The notes under the pieces are model-generated. The model worked only from the letters and a program-made list of their open reading frames with translations, ran no database searches and was not told the origin of the DNA. Positions 50,640-63,712 of a stretch of 64,000 bases of DNA are shown piece by piece. The first letter of the stretch is position 1, and every line of letters begins with the position of its first letter. Source of the stretch: Viscum album (taxonomy: Eukaryota; Streptophyta; Magnoliopsida; Santalales; Viscaceae); the NCBI GenBank assembly GCA_963277665.1, contig OY728166.1, forward strand, positions 547,333,219-547,397,218. Reading direction: 5' to 3'. The position numbers were made by a program, and so were the translations under genes.

Positions 50640-51714
50640 TTTCACCACCCCTTTCTTCTTGTAGTCCATCTTATTTCCTTCGGATGAGTTCTTTTTTGGA
50701 AACTCATTTTCATAATGACCCATTTCATTGCACATAAAACATTTTACTAACTGTAAATCAGATTTTGTCTTATCATTACTCTGATCTTTTTCAATTTAAT
50801 TACGACCCTTATGTCCCATTTTACCACATCGGTAGCACTTAACAGAATTCAAAATACATTCCCCAATGTGCTTTTTACGACACTTTTCACAAACAGTAAA
50901 CTTATGTTTCTTACCATCAGCCTTTTTTAAGAGTTCTTCCCTTTCACCTACCACCTCATCCTCTTATTCTGTTGTTTGTCAACGAATACATGATCATCAG
51001 CATACTCCATTTCCACCTTCTCTTCACAACGAACAATATTCTCATAACTTTTGAAATCACGATAAAATAAATCCCTTTGATACTTTGTCTTTAATCTTGA
51101 GTAAAACAGATGATTTTATTATCAAGATCTCATATGAAATTTGGAGCATACCTTTCCAGTCGAGTGAATTATTCTTCATAAGCAGCCACTGAGTCATCCT
51201 CCTACCTCAATTCTAGGAATTTTTTTTCCATACTAAGACGATCCACCTTAGGAAAATATTTCTCAAGAAACATACCATTGAACTCATCCCAATCAAGAGC
51301 ATAAATATCCTCAGTATACCTGATATTTTTCACCAATGACCACCACTGACCAGCTTCACCGTCAAAATGGTAAACATGAATTCTAGCCTTAGGATGTTCT
51401 GAACAACCCATGACATCAACAATATTCTCCAATGATTTAATCCATCCTTCAGCTAGAACAGGGTCAGATAATCCTCTAAATGATGGGGGATGTTACCTCA
51501 TGAAATGCTCCACTACTAACATGTTCCTCTGTGGTTGATCTTTCTAATCTCATACATGCATACCACCACCGTTTATCGCCTCAGTCAACTGTTCCATCAC
51601 TGCAACAAACTGTTCAGTTCCAATTCCAACCATCTCAGGTTACTGATTTGGATAGCTATCTTCCTCCTGATATCGTCCCAACATATCTACATTGTTTCCT
51701 CTGTGGAAATCCAT
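50640..51714 (-). pseudogene. Element B: gag with three zinc knuckles
   Basis: The likely start is the ATG at 51,714, giving MDFHRGNNVDMLGRYQEEDS, about 130 bases after the primer site. The central gag domain (51,202-51,432) has GEAGQWW, then WDEFNGMFLEKYFPKVDR and FLELR, the classic plant retrotransposon gag signature. After several breaks come three knuckles: CEKCRKKHIGEC (50,856-50,891, complete), CYRCGKMGHKGRN then a stop where the last Cys belongs (50,796-50,837), and CFMCNEMGHYENEF with Phe in place of the last Cys (50,700-50,741). Gag would form the particle and bind RNA. Confidence 0.9.
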
Positions 51715-51845
51715 TCCGATCAAAGAAATATCTTAGACGAAGCAACATGGTAATATGAAAATGCTATATGATTTCAATATTAACATAAATTACTTTATGG
51801 ACATTTATTTAACAACACCCTAACACCTAATGTTATCTAAACTGA

Positions 51846-51857
51846 CCTCATATACCA
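51846..51857 (-). other. Primer-binding site, element B
   Basis: CCTCATATACCA on the plus strand matches 9 of 12 bases of the complement of TGGTATCAGAGC; two bases (AC) separate it from the right LTR. TGGTAT, the part next to the LTR, is perfect. Confidence 0.85.
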
Positions 51858-51859
51858 AC

Positions 51860-54800
51860 TACAAGGACCCAACATAAAACAGTACAAAAAATTGAATTAA
51901 ATGAATAATTCACATTGAGGATATTTTCAGGTTTAGAGTATTAGAGAATTAGTACATAACTATTACATATCAAAAGATTACAAGGTAGCCATATCTAAAC
52001 AGTTTCCATATTTTTCATAAAATAAAAACTCTTAAAAAATCTGTCATTTTGACAGCATGACTTTTACTTGATCCCATCCTTGACCTTATTCATCTTTATG
52101 TCCGGTGAAAACATTTCAAAACATGGGATGAGCTTAAAAAGCTCATTAAGGGTTATAAAACAATGAATGAATACATTTGTTCATAAATAAATAAAAAACA
52201 TGAACTATTTTACTTAACTCATGAAATAATAAGATTTATGAAAGACACATTGAAATCATAAATCATAAAGGTAACTTGTGGCATCTATATCATAATTACA
52301 TTGTAGATACCACAGCTATATATAGAGTAACATTAGAATACCCATCACAATATATTCCCTAAATCTCATAGGAGAAACATTCACGTTTACATGCATCACT
52401 TTTCCCAATGCATTGGAGAGATATCTCGGGTTCACCCACCCTAGGTTTATCACGGAACCACCCGTATATGTAAATAATTCCCAAGAACTATAAGATGATC
52501 ATAACACATAACCTAAGCATAAAGGAAAGATAACAATTCCATATTTCAATAATAAAATATCATTTCAATATAGTGAAATAATAAATCCATTGTCAAAATC
52601 ATTTTCAATACCAAAATAAATAAAATGAGTATATGGTATTTATTCTTCTTTTTAAAAACATTTGTTTTTTAAGGAAGCCGAAAATCAAATAATACTCACG
52701 GCGATGGAATGGTCATTGTCACCGCTTACGTAAAAAAACATTCTATTTTGTCGTTTAGTAAAAAAATTCATATAAAATGATTCCCTTTGAATAAAATTAA
52801 AACTCAAAGGGGTTTATACACTGTATAAAATAAAGTCGTGTATAAAACTAAAAATACTTCAATGAAAGGAGATTGAGACAAAGTCACTTACCTCACGTCC
52901 GACTTGACTCGATTGTTCTTTAATATCCTGAATAAAAAATAATGTTAATTTATACTTTCTTATGAACATTTTTCAAGTTTATTATTCCATTTATATGACT
53001 TATTACGATTTTATAAACATTAGGCAATCATTTATGTTAATAACGTTCATTTTGTCGATATTTGGTACTTGAGTAAAAATGAACACCTTATATTTAAAAT
53101 TTGTCCATGTGGTCAAAGTTATATTATATCTAGAATTATATTCATGATTTGGATATCTTATATATAATATATATCCTGTATATACACGTTTTTATAAATG
53201 TAAATAAAATTTAGAGGTAAAAAATGAAATGCACCGTTCATGGAGATGATAAGCCGTACGTACACGTGAACGCTACTTTCATTTATAATTATTATTTTAA
53301 TGGAAATAAAACACAATGATACATAAGTATATAATAATTCCAGTATAATTTCATATATTATATCGTTAACCCCATCCTTTATACATCCCACATAAAGCAT
53401 TAACAAATCTAATCATTTTGAGGGGGCGGTAGTCCACACTTACTCAAATGAGATTATTGTATTACCCACTATGGAAAACATAACGGCTTGATATAATTGG
53501 GAAGTAAAGAAGCATAATTAAATCATAAACATAATATATTTCATATATAAATATAGTTCCATCATAATGGCCACCATTAGAGGTGGTAACATGTAATTGA
53601 ACAACCATCGTTTTGCTTGGCCTTAGTTTTCCATCCACAAGAACATTATGTTCTTCATCCATTATATGTAGGTGTGTGTAAGTGTAGTTCGAATACATAT
53701 CATACAAAAATCCTAATATATTGAGGATACTATTTTTGTTACAAAAGAATGGAATGAAAAAGAGTTTAGGGGTTTGAGAAGTAAAATAAAAGAAAACAAT
53801 TTAAGAGAATCTCTTACCTTTTTTGGGTAACTCCCTTTGGTTTGAACATACGGACTTCTTGAAGAGATTTATGCCAAAGTTAAGTCTTATAGGAGGAGGA
53901 TAGGGATGTTTAGAGCTTAATTGGGAAGATCTTGGATGATAAAAATGGCTTGAGAGGTGTGAGAAATTGGTTAGAAGTGGTCTCCTTTTATAAGGGGGAG
54001 GAGGGGCTCTTTAGGAAAGTGTGAAACTATAATTTTATTTTATAATGATATTCGGTTTGTAATGGTCCAAAAATAAATATATTCTAAGATAAGATGAGAC
54101 ATGGTCGAAATAAAATCATCCAATCAGAATTGTACATGTTTTGGATAATATTTTAATTATTATAATCTTATTTATTTAAATGATTTATTAATGAGGTAAA
54201 TACTGCATCATTATTGTGTCATAAATAATTTCATTTATTCGATGTCTAAAAATTATAAAAAAATTCTACAATGTAGAAATATTTTTATATTTCCAATAAA
54301 TATTTATTGTATAAAATAGGACTTATATTACACCATATAAAAATTAATTAAGTAAATGATTTTTGTTATTGTCAGTTTTGCCTTTACATTAACTTAATTA
54401 ATCCAAAGTGTCATTATCTTTCATAAGTGGATCCATGGGGTCCCAAAACCGACCCAAGGATTCCCATGTTCGGACACTACTCAGACAATAAGTTTAAGAC
54501 AAGTTTTATGGAAATTTTGAATTATTATAATATTCTTTTAACCTTGAATTACCATATTTACCTTTAACCTTTCTAAATAGACGTCAAAAGTTACTATTTA
54601 CCAAAAATTATTTTCATCTTATTGAACCACATTTTACTTCTTCATAACAACTATGTATGTAGTATTTTTTAAATTCAATTCACAGATGTGTTAAAATTTC
54701 ATTTAAATGAAACCGTCAGTTTTTAACTACTACTAAGTGGTGTCACTATTCATCAAAAATTGATGTTTTTCAGAAAAATACCAAAAATTCATCATAAGAA

Positions 54801-55611
54801 TTATTTGATATTCTGAATTCGAAATTAATTTATATTTTTACAAATTCAAAAAAAATAAGTGGAATTAATTAATTTAAAAATTAAATCCAGTCGTTAAAAC
54901 AAATAGCGTGTTTTTAAGAAAACAATAACTATCAAAAAATTGATGCTTGTTTATGTCCAATTTCAAAGTGAAATTAATTCCAATGACCAAAATTGGATTA
55001 AATGATAAAAATATATTTCAATTTCACTTTAAAACAAACTAAAAAGATAATATTACCATATAAATAAATTATTGTAAAAGACACTATTGAATTAAAATAC
55101 ATTATTTTTCACTATTCATTAAAAATTGAACTTTATCAGAAAAATACCAAAAAATTACCTAAAGTAAAATTTGATGTTCCCATTCTAAAGAAGGATTATA
55201 TTTGGCCAATTATAATGTATTAAAGTGTCCAAAACTATATTTATAGAGGGTTCTCCCTTAAAAGGTGGTAAATCCGCCTTTTAATGTAAATAATGCTTAA
55301 AATTAGATTCATTCATCTTTTAAGCCTCTAATTTTTTATTGGATAAATGAAAATACATTTAACAATCATTTATAATCAAATTGTAGTTAGTTTCATTCAT
55401 TCCCTCTAATACAACGGCTAGGACTAAAATACAATTTTAAATAATAATATTATATTATTATTGTGCAATGCAAGATTCCAATGAAACCAGTTGTTGTGTA
55501 TCGGGTACGCTATCGAACATAGAAACCCCTTTAAAGTAAAATTAATATTTAATTCACAAATATTAATAAATATGAAATATGTCTTATTCTCTATTTACCT
55601 GGGATGTTACA
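51860..55611 (-). repeat. Element B right LTR (5' LTR, 3,752 bp)
   Basis: It aligns along its whole length with the left LTR, differing in length by one base. Coding-strand start is TGTAACATCCCAGG at 55,611 and the end is ...GGGTCCTTGTA at 51,860. The promoter that would drive the element is in this copy. Confidence 0.93.
53984..53994 (-). promoter_or_regulatory. Probable TATA box in element B right LTR
   Basis: CTTATAAAAGG on the coding strand, at the position matching 45,556-45,564. Being in the 5' LTR it would be the promoter for the element's own RNA. Conservation of the box in both LTRs while flanks differ is the main support. Confidence 0.55.
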
Positions 55612-55616
55612 AAATT
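55612..55616. repeat. Target-site duplication, right copy (AAATT), element B
   Basis: Exact match to 43,428-43,432. Confidence 0.9.
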
Positions 55617-58600
55617 ACCCTCATGTAATGTATAAAAATATTATAAATTAAACTAGTAAAGAAATAATATAAAAAACACAAAAATACACAATATAACAGA
55701 AATTCATTTATTTTCATTAAAATAGAAAAATAATTATCAAAATAGAATAATGAAATAACACTTACAAAATACAACCGAAACATACTCCTAACGTCACACT
55801 CGTATGGTTTATCTTTATGCCCAAATCCCTCTCATTATACTAACATATAGTTTATATATATCATAGTGATCATAAAAATATCCTCAATATGATCCTATTT
55901 AGGAACTATCACGAAAATGTTGGAGAAGAATGCGAATTCCCTGAGAATAAATAAGCTAAAACAAAATTCATCTACATAATATAGCCAATCCTTCCTTAGT
56001 ACTGATCACATATCTAAAAATGTAACTAATATGAAAAAATGGGTAAATAAATTAAATAATAATTGGCACCCAAACCCACTTTCCAATTGATTTAACACTG
56101 AACATCCCAATATCAATACATCTTATACTCAATCCCTATTTTACCGTCATGTCAAAAAATAGGAAATCCCAACTCTCAACACATTATAGTCACCACATCA
56201 TCACTATAGGATACCTCATTTCTTATTACAATGGTGATGGGAGGGTACAAATGAAAAGAACTAGAAATTTTAGTATGGGGAAGCTTAAAACAGAGACCTC
56301 CCAAAATACCACCATAGTGTGAAAATGGAGAGTAATATAAAGGGTTAAATATACATATTCACTCACAAATTAGCATTTTGGGGAAATAAATTAGAAACTA
56401 GATCATTTTAAAATTTTTAAGGATATTTGACTTTTGTGGTGTGCGAAATTAAATCATTGAAAATACATGAGACACATATAGTCACAAACAATAAAAATCA
56501 TATAGCTTTACAGAAAACAACATTATAATAACCATCTAAAATTAAAAAAACCATCATCACACAATAGGACTTCTTCAAAATTTTCCACCACTAAGGAGCT
56601 GAAATTCCCAGAAAAATAAACCTCACAATAATTTTCAAAAAATTTTATATACATGATATCATGTTATATTAATATTTCTACTTTGAAATATATTTATATT
56701 AGTTATTATATTTAATTTAATATTTTATTAAATGACATATTATGTAAAACACCTTTTATTTATGTATCATTTTAATTCTTATTGTACCTTACATATTCAT
56801 TTGTAGCCCATAATTATTTATTATTAAATTATTTACAATATATTGCATTACTATCTAAAACCACAGAATAGTATCATTACTATCAACTAAAAAACCATAT
56901 AATCATCGCAAAACACATCCCATAATATTAACATAACTTATCCATGCTCACCACGCCACAACTAAAAGTCAACATCAATTCCAAGTCACCCATGTTAACC
57001 AGTCCAATCCGTACTATCCTAAACATCCATTACTGGCTACATTCTTCAACTGATAAAATCTACCAATCTACCCATTTCTAAAGATATAGAAATAAAACAT
57101 ACCAAATCACCACACAAACTATATAGTCAATGCTGGAATCAATTATTATCCCAAATGCACCAAACAAAATATTTCAGTATTCGGGAATCCAACATTATTA
57201 ATTATTCAAAAATTATTTCACTCTAAGAATTTTCTTATACTAAAAGAATTCATTATTTTATTTTTGTAGTTAACCATTTATAAAATTTTATTCCAACATA
57301 AAATATATACCAACAACATATAAATCTAAAAAATTGAACTATTTTTAGTAATAAAATCTACCAATCATCAAACATTTTTATGATATCATAGATGTAGTTA
57401 AAATATGTGAAACACCACTTACCTATCCACATCATCAAGTCATACTCATTATCTATATTAAATTTAATATTAATATACATAAATGGAATCAAAATATTGA
57501 GACATAAAATTTTTTCACAAAAAATGATGTGTTTTTTTAAATTATTAACCCCAACTAATGATACAAGGATTACTTCATGGGAACAAAGTAATGAATATAC
57601 GGTCTCGATGACCAAATAACACAAAAAGAACCAAAATATATTTGAATAATTATTAAACAATAGATAAATTCCACAACACCATCAAAATGTACTACTCTCA
57701 TAGCTAAAATTATCTCTAGGTGAATAAAATTATGAAATATGAAGTAAATATGTGTATAAAATAAACATTTTGGGAACAATTAATAGCCTTATAATGTTAT
57801 GGATTATAATATGTCTATTATGGATAATGAATGTATCAAAATAAAATTCATATTATTAGTATAACACTTTAAATTTAAATGATCCGAGAGAAATCAAGGG
57901 GACTATAACATAATTGATTTTATATGAGATGTTTTTATACATTTTCATTTTTAAATTAAAATATTAAATTATAAATAAATTTTTACACTTAATTATCACA
58001 TATTTTGTTCCATTATATGTTCTTCCTCCATGAACTAATTAAATATTAATAAATTTTTATTAAGATTGTTTTAAAAATCACGATGTATGTATTCTTGGTT
58101 GTTTTTATATCCTCAGATGTATAACTACATTACATATTAGATTTATCTTCACATTATCAATCCAATTAAGTCATCGTGATCTCATGCATAATACAATATG
58201 ATACATTTTTTAAATTTAACACATTAAAACCCAAATAAATTCAATTACATGTGAAATATTATGTGAAAAAATTAAGGAATAGTCAAATATTTTTTTACAC
58301 AAAAATAACGCTTCCTCATATATTTTGAATTATTTTTGTTTAGATTATAACTATTTTATCACATTCAAAGATTATATTTTTTTTTCAAAATTATCTTTTT
58401 TGAATTATTTATATAATTATCGATAATAAAATAAAAATATGGAATATTTTATATTTTTTACGATGTGATTTCAATTATATATATAAGAATAATATCATTA
58501 AATTCTTATAAATATTTGATATTATTTTTTATTATGGTAAAATTATGATTGATATATAATCCTACTGTATGATGTTTGGTTCACTAAAATAATTTCATCA

Positions 58601-59919
58601 ATTATTATATAAAAGATATATTATACATAATTATGATAATAAATTACAGAATTGATAATTTATTAAATGTGAGATAAAATATTTATTAATAATATAATAA
58701 TTAAATATTATAATAGACAAAAATGTTATCAATCATGATGAAAGAATATTTTTTATTCTAAATTACTTATTTTTTCATCTTATATATATTTTAATGTAAT
58801 GTTTCAATTTATAAATTTAATAAATGGAATTTTGAAAGACGAAAATTATTTTTGGAATCATCATGTTGAGAAATTGATATATTAAATGGTTATTATTTAT
58901 TATATAAAATGGAAAAAATTCATGAAAAAGTAAACAATCATATAAGTAACATATATGTACTGAATTTTGTTGTAATATACATCAACAATATGTTAATAAT
59001 TCTATAAGTAATATGATTAATTTAATATTTATTTTAATATATAATAACAATAACCTTACTATTTGTTCATGTATTGGGTTACTATATTTTAAACATTATT
59101 TTATTCAAGTTATTTATAATAAAACTCCCTCATCCTCCAACTATTACTACCACCATTCACCACCCTATATAATAACAATTTATATATCGTAGTGCAGCTG
59201 AAACATATTCTAATCTCTCCAAAACATAATATCCACATCCCTATGCCTCTTTTCATTACAAAAAACTCAACATCAAAGGTGTTAATATCATCCAAGTAAA
59301 GGAATATCATGACCAATGTAATGGTTATTATGAAAAGAACATCTAGATTAATTTGATATTAATTAATCCTTTTATCCTTTAAAAAGTGAATTCATAATCA
59401 TCCATCTCTATATTTATTATTTCATCATCAGTTTGATCTATTCTGAGAATAGTATATAAATTCAACCTCATTGAAATCATTTCAAAAAAATATTACTATA
59501 TCAATATTATGACATAGTTCTCTATTCAAAATTCTTATATGATATCATTTTTCTATAAACACCATAAATATACTATTTTGGACAATAAAACAATATCATC
59601 ATTATTATATGATATTTATTTTTATCTATTATTCATATAATTTTACAAATTTTCTCTCATCAAACCCTTATGAGATGTTATGATTACACTAAAATGCATG
59701 TTTTTACACATGATATCTTTTAATTAAAATAATAACATAACTCATTTAAAAAATGTCATTATTATTATAATTCCAAACATGTATCATTATTATAATATAT
59801 CTATTTTTTTTGAAAATTATTCTTTTCTTTTTTCAAATATTTTAATATATATTGAAAATTATCACCCACAATAGTAGTTTAACCTCCCCCACATTTCTTA
59901 TGATTCATTGATTGGGAGA
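55617..59919. other. AT-rich sequence, nothing recognised
   Basis: This is the DNA that element B inserted into, continuing from 43,427. I see no coding motif or RNA gene. Short frames such as 57,358-57,660 are chance openings in A/T-rich sequence. The last few hundred bases may be upstream parts of the LINE that follows. Confidence 0.55.
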
Positions 59920-60059
59920 TTCTTAGAGATAAGGCACCTCATACCATAAATCAATTTTGTAATATCTACATATGTACATTTCCCTAAAATATATTAGGTT
60001 TATATTATTAATAATATCTCATAGATTCAGATCCCCAAGTTGATTGTTTAATAACAACA

Positions 60060-60600
60060 TTTGTTTACTATGGGGTGTTCGATTAAAAGAGCTATTGGCA
60101 GTAACCAAGAAAATATCAGTGATCACAACCAAAAAACCATTTTGTTGGAATATAGTGACCATTAAAAATATGAAATAATCCATTTAAATTCTTTAATATA
60201 ATTTTATTCATAATTTTCTTGTTTGGATGGGTCTCTGACCATGGGTTGTGTATCTTTTTTTCAAGTGATTCAGCTATTATTGGATCTTCACCATCATTAC
60301 AGGGAAATTTTATAGATTTTTCAATGTAATATAGAGGAATATGCAAGGTGACACACTCTCCCCCACAATATGTATCCTTATCACACACTCTCTCGGTCGC
60401 TATATTAACAAATTCATTGTGATGGGTTGCATTCTTCGAGGTTTCTCTATGTATTATTTCAGTGTACATTATCATCTTTGGTTTGGTGGTGAAACAATCA
60501 TTTTTATTAGTAGCTATAATTAATTTATCTAATATATTAATGGTATTCAGAAGAAATATTATAAATAGAGTGGAAATTTTTTGAACCATGTAAATAGTAT
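60060..60600 (+). pseudogene. LINE fragment 3: reverse transcriptase
   Basis: MQGDTLSPTICILITHSLGR (60,341-60,400) matches the RGLRQGDPLSPxLFxxxxEALSR block. The catalytic box is in the right place, HLWFGGETIIFISSYN against HLFFADDTLIF, with both catalytic Asp replaced (Gly and Glu; about 60,482-60,496). Upstream NGKFY-like text matches NGSPxGFF. The long open frame on the opposite strand here (60,116-60,589) is its antisense. Confidence 0.75.
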
Positions 60601-61139
60601 CTTCTATATTGTAATAAAATGCTCAGATATAGGTTTTGGATTCATATAGAGTTGTCTTGGCACAAGAAGTGGGTCATTCTCCATGTATAATTTTTATGAT
60701 CTAATTTCCCCAATAATGCTTCACATCTCACACTTCAAAAAAATTTATAATGGTCTCTAAGATCATATCTTAAATTTTAAAAACAACTTATATATTTCAG
60801 TGGTCACAGATATTTTGTGACTATTATATTATATTATATCTCAATGATTTTTTTATAAAAAATTGATGATCTAAAGGGGGTTATTTTGATGTTGGAAAAC
60901 ATCATGTTTTTATTATTATGGGATACTGTGTTATATGGAATGCATCATTGGGTGTCATGTTAGTGGATGAAAAGAGCATTAAGGGAAAGATGAATAAATT
61001 TTAGAAGTGTATCAGGTTCAATGAATGGTATTCAATAAATTATGGTATATGAGTTGATTTTGGGGATGATGTTTAAGAAAAGGAACCAATAGGGGAAGTA
61101 TGGGGATCTTTCCAACTCACAAAGAGGAATGAACTCTAA

Positions 61140-61730
61140 TATATTGATCATGATCAATCCTAATCTATTGAAATTACATCCACAATTCATTTGGATTGTG
61201 GGAAATGGGACAACAAGTTCATGAAGCATAAATGAGTTGGTCCACACTTCAATTCTCTGGGTTTTCCAAACCAGATATTACTTTTAAGCATACATTCCAA
61301 CATTTTGACATTATTCGAGTAGTTTTAGATGAGAACCAATTATATTTCTTTTAAAAAAATTATCTATATTGAAAACCAGTTAATTGTGGTTTCATGGGAT
61401 TAACATGGGTGATTCCATCACCAAAAAAATCCAATGGTTGCATACATTGACTAACAAGATGGATATATTGGCGGGAATTCATTGGAAAAAGGAGATCCCA
61501 TCGAAGATCATATTTGTTGTTTGGAGGGTTTAGAACCTAGATCTTCTGACCTATAAAAATATTATGTCACTTATCATGAGTTTGTATTTATGGTTACAAT
61601 ATTGTAACGATTCATGATTTTTGTCATTAGATCACTTATTTTTTGAAGGGGAGTGGGCAGCAATGATGCAGTGAATGCATGGATGATTCATGGGGTTATG
61701 GTATTATGATTTATTGAGTACATACATTCT
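61140..61730 (+). pseudogene. LINE fragment 3: reverse-transcriptase zinc-binding domain
   Basis: FIWIVGNGTTSS (near 61,180-61,215) matches the WxVGDGKSxxFW block. Then HWKKEIPSKIIFVVWR (near 61,480-61,530) and DHLFFEGEWAAM (near 61,625-61,665) match the WxxxIPxKIKxFxWR and EHLFFxCxxAxxxW blocks of the zinc-binding domain that follows plant LINE RTs. The Cys of the last block is Gly, and two stops lie between. Confidence 0.7.
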
Positions 61731-62059
61731 CAAGCCGTTTTTTAGAGAGTCGGTGACATTAGATAAAAAAAAATACATGAAATCTCATTTTCTAAGTTGG
61801 TTGTTGGTGTATTTGAAAAATAAAGGACTCTATCCATAAGGGTCTCTCAGATACTATATATAGAATTATTTTTATGTTCAAGAGCATTGTGATTTTATTT
61901 CATGATATTTTTAGGGTTATTTTGCAACCCTCTATATATCTGATTATTTCAACCATTTATGAATGTAACAGAGGTCCTAGTTCCATGTAATGGTGATTGT
62001 TTTTTTATTTCCTCAATATTTAGGTGTGAATCTGAATATCTATAATTATTATAATAAGG

Positions 62060-62430
62060 AAATCATGAGGCAAAGGGGAGTTATTCTTGACACCAAGGGA
62101 TATATGTTTATTGAATTATTTGTTAAATTTTGACGTGCTTACTCCCTTCTAGTGGAGGATCAAGAACTTCATTCTGACCTCCTTTTATTTATAATAAACA
62201 ATAACAACTTTGTGGCTCTTGAGACAGACTAACTCCCTATATTGAATGTCACTAATGTCTTGGGTCCTAAACCCTGGTCTATAACATACATCATTCATCT
62301 GTACAAGGGGATCATGATAATTTATCTAGGGTTTCTTCATATGTGTAAGGAATTGATTATTCTTGCATATTTTATCTCTTTCATGGTGTCTGATGATGGG
62401 TAGATCATTTCTATTTAAGGTCTCGAGTCA
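62060..62430 (+). pseudogene. LINE fragment 3: C-terminal RNase H
   Basis: GVILDTKGYMFIELFVKF, then LLVEDQELHSDLLL, then FVALETD, then LPILNVTNVL and CKELIILAYFIS follow the plant RNase H-like order: GGVIRDxxGxxxxxF, AExxALxxGLxxA, VxVExDSxxxVxxL, ExNxxADxLA. In the visible part the catalytic acids at VED and ETD positions are kept; the final Asp is Tyr (LAYF). Present in many plant L1 elements; removes RNA from the cDNA hybrid. Confidence 0.65.
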
Positions 62431-62530
62431 TTTTCAATTGAGGGAATGAATCTTATTTGAGAAGATGCTATGGGTTTGATTTATATCATATCTCTATGAC
62501 ATATTGCAGTTTAATTCTATGTTCTCCTTT

Positions 62531-63517
62531 TTTATTTCATATTCATCTACTTCAATTTGTATAATTAAAATTATTATTATTATTTCCTAAAAATGTAAAA
62601 ACAAAATATTTAATTTTTATCCTTTTAAAAACAAGATTATTAGGGAATCATTATTCCCTCATACAATAAATGAATCTTTTATAATATATTTATTTTATCT
62701 TTTTTGTTATTTTGAGTCCAATTTCTAATATTTTTTAAAATTCATTAGGATTCCTTTTATAATATGCTGTTAAAAATTTATGTATTTTTATATTTTTGAA
62801 AGCATTAATATAAATTATGAAAATTATTTTCATGATTACAATTCCATTTAAAATTTATTTTTAACAATAACATATTTTTAAGGAATTTATTATATTAAAT
62901 GATTTAAAAAATATTCATTTGTTTATTAAATGAATTATCTAGAATTTATGTCAATTCATAATGGGAACCTTTTTCTTTTTAATATATAACTGTGTAAAAC
63001 ATAAAAGTTACTTTAAAAAAACATTTTTATGTAACATATTGCAATTAATTTTAATCATATATTTCAAAAACTCTTCCACATTTCAATATTTATAATGATA
63101 AATTTAAAATAATAATATCATTCATATAAATAGATATATTTAATGAATAATAATTTCAATAATTATCCATGTCCTTGTATATAACTTGTACGATGAAAGA
63201 GAGATCACTATAAGATAAATTGTTTATCAAATCCTTATTCATAACTAACAACATATTTAGTATATCTATAACTTCTAAAGAATTTAAAATCCATATTGAA
63301 TACCAAATTTTTCGTTATTATGATTGATGTATGTTCACGCATATACCCATACATTAGTTAACAGGTGGAATTTTTAATCAATGGTATGCCAATTATATGT
63401 ATAGTGTAAAAAACTTATAAATGATTACAATAATTAAAATTTAATTATCAAAATTATTGTTTGAATTTATTGGATACCCATTTAATTTCATTTTTTTTAT
63501 AATTTTTTATCTTATTA
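62531..63517. other. AT-rich sequence, nothing recognised
   Basis: No coding motif or RNA gene seen. Confidence 0.55.
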
Positions 63518-63712
63518 ATGGATTTATGTATGTCTTCCTTATATAACTCACCAATACAAGTAGATTTTATGATGGTTTTACCCGGACCATCGACCAAAAC
63601 ATTGGGTAACATTTTTTATCTAATGAGATGTTATTTATGGGACATGGAAGTAATCTCAACCCACTATTGCACTGTATTCACTATGTTATATCTTCTTTTT
63701 AGTGAGACTTGA
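63518..63712 (+). pseudogene. Possible Ty3/gypsy integrase scrap
   Basis: SPIQVDFMMVLPGPSTKTLG and NIFYLMRCYL resemble PWxxIxxDFxxGLPxTxxGxxxIFVVVDRxxKxAHF, including a possible first catalytic Asp in VDF. The match is short and nothing else supports it before the window ends. Confidence 0.3.

Larger units (their letters stand above)
43433..55611 (-). mobile_element. Element B: complete 12.2-kb Ty3/gypsy LTR retrotransposon (Tekay/Del-like)
   Basis: All structural parts are present and in place: target duplication, two LTRs of 3,751 and 3,752 bp, primer site beside the right LTR, polypurine tract beside the left LTR, and between them gag, three zinc knuckles, protease, RT, RNase H, integrase and the C-terminal tail, all on the minus strand. 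Total 12,179 bp, internal 4,676 bp. The polyprotein carries stops and frameshifts. Tekay/Del-like clade is inferred from the tail (HVLxxRMYMPDPSHV, then NK-x-I, then MREKYPHLF) and the long LTRs; phylogeny was not possible. Which of its domains are disabled is given in the entries below. Confidence 0.95.
59920..62530 (+). mobile_element. LINE fragment 3: L1-type, from RT to 3' end
   Basis: In order on the plus strand: an APHTINQFxxI block near 59,960 (compare xHPxxxxxFRPISL), RT with MQGDTLSPT, a WxVGNG block near 61,190-61,210, a reverse-transcriptase zinc-binding domain, and a C-terminal RNase H. That domain order is typical of plant L1-type LINEs with RNase H. The 5' half (endonuclease, ORF1) is not seen, as expected from 5' truncation or decay. 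No clear poly-A tail or target duplication was found. Confidence 0.72.

Noticed and set aside
57358..57660. 100-codon minus-strand frame
   Set aside because: Low-complexity A/T-driven composition and no motif; overlapping frames on both strands are equally long.
60116..60589. Longest open frame of the window (157 codons, minus strand)
   Set aside because: It is the exact antisense of the LINE reverse transcriptase block with QGDTLSP on the plus strand. Its own translation has no recognisable domain.
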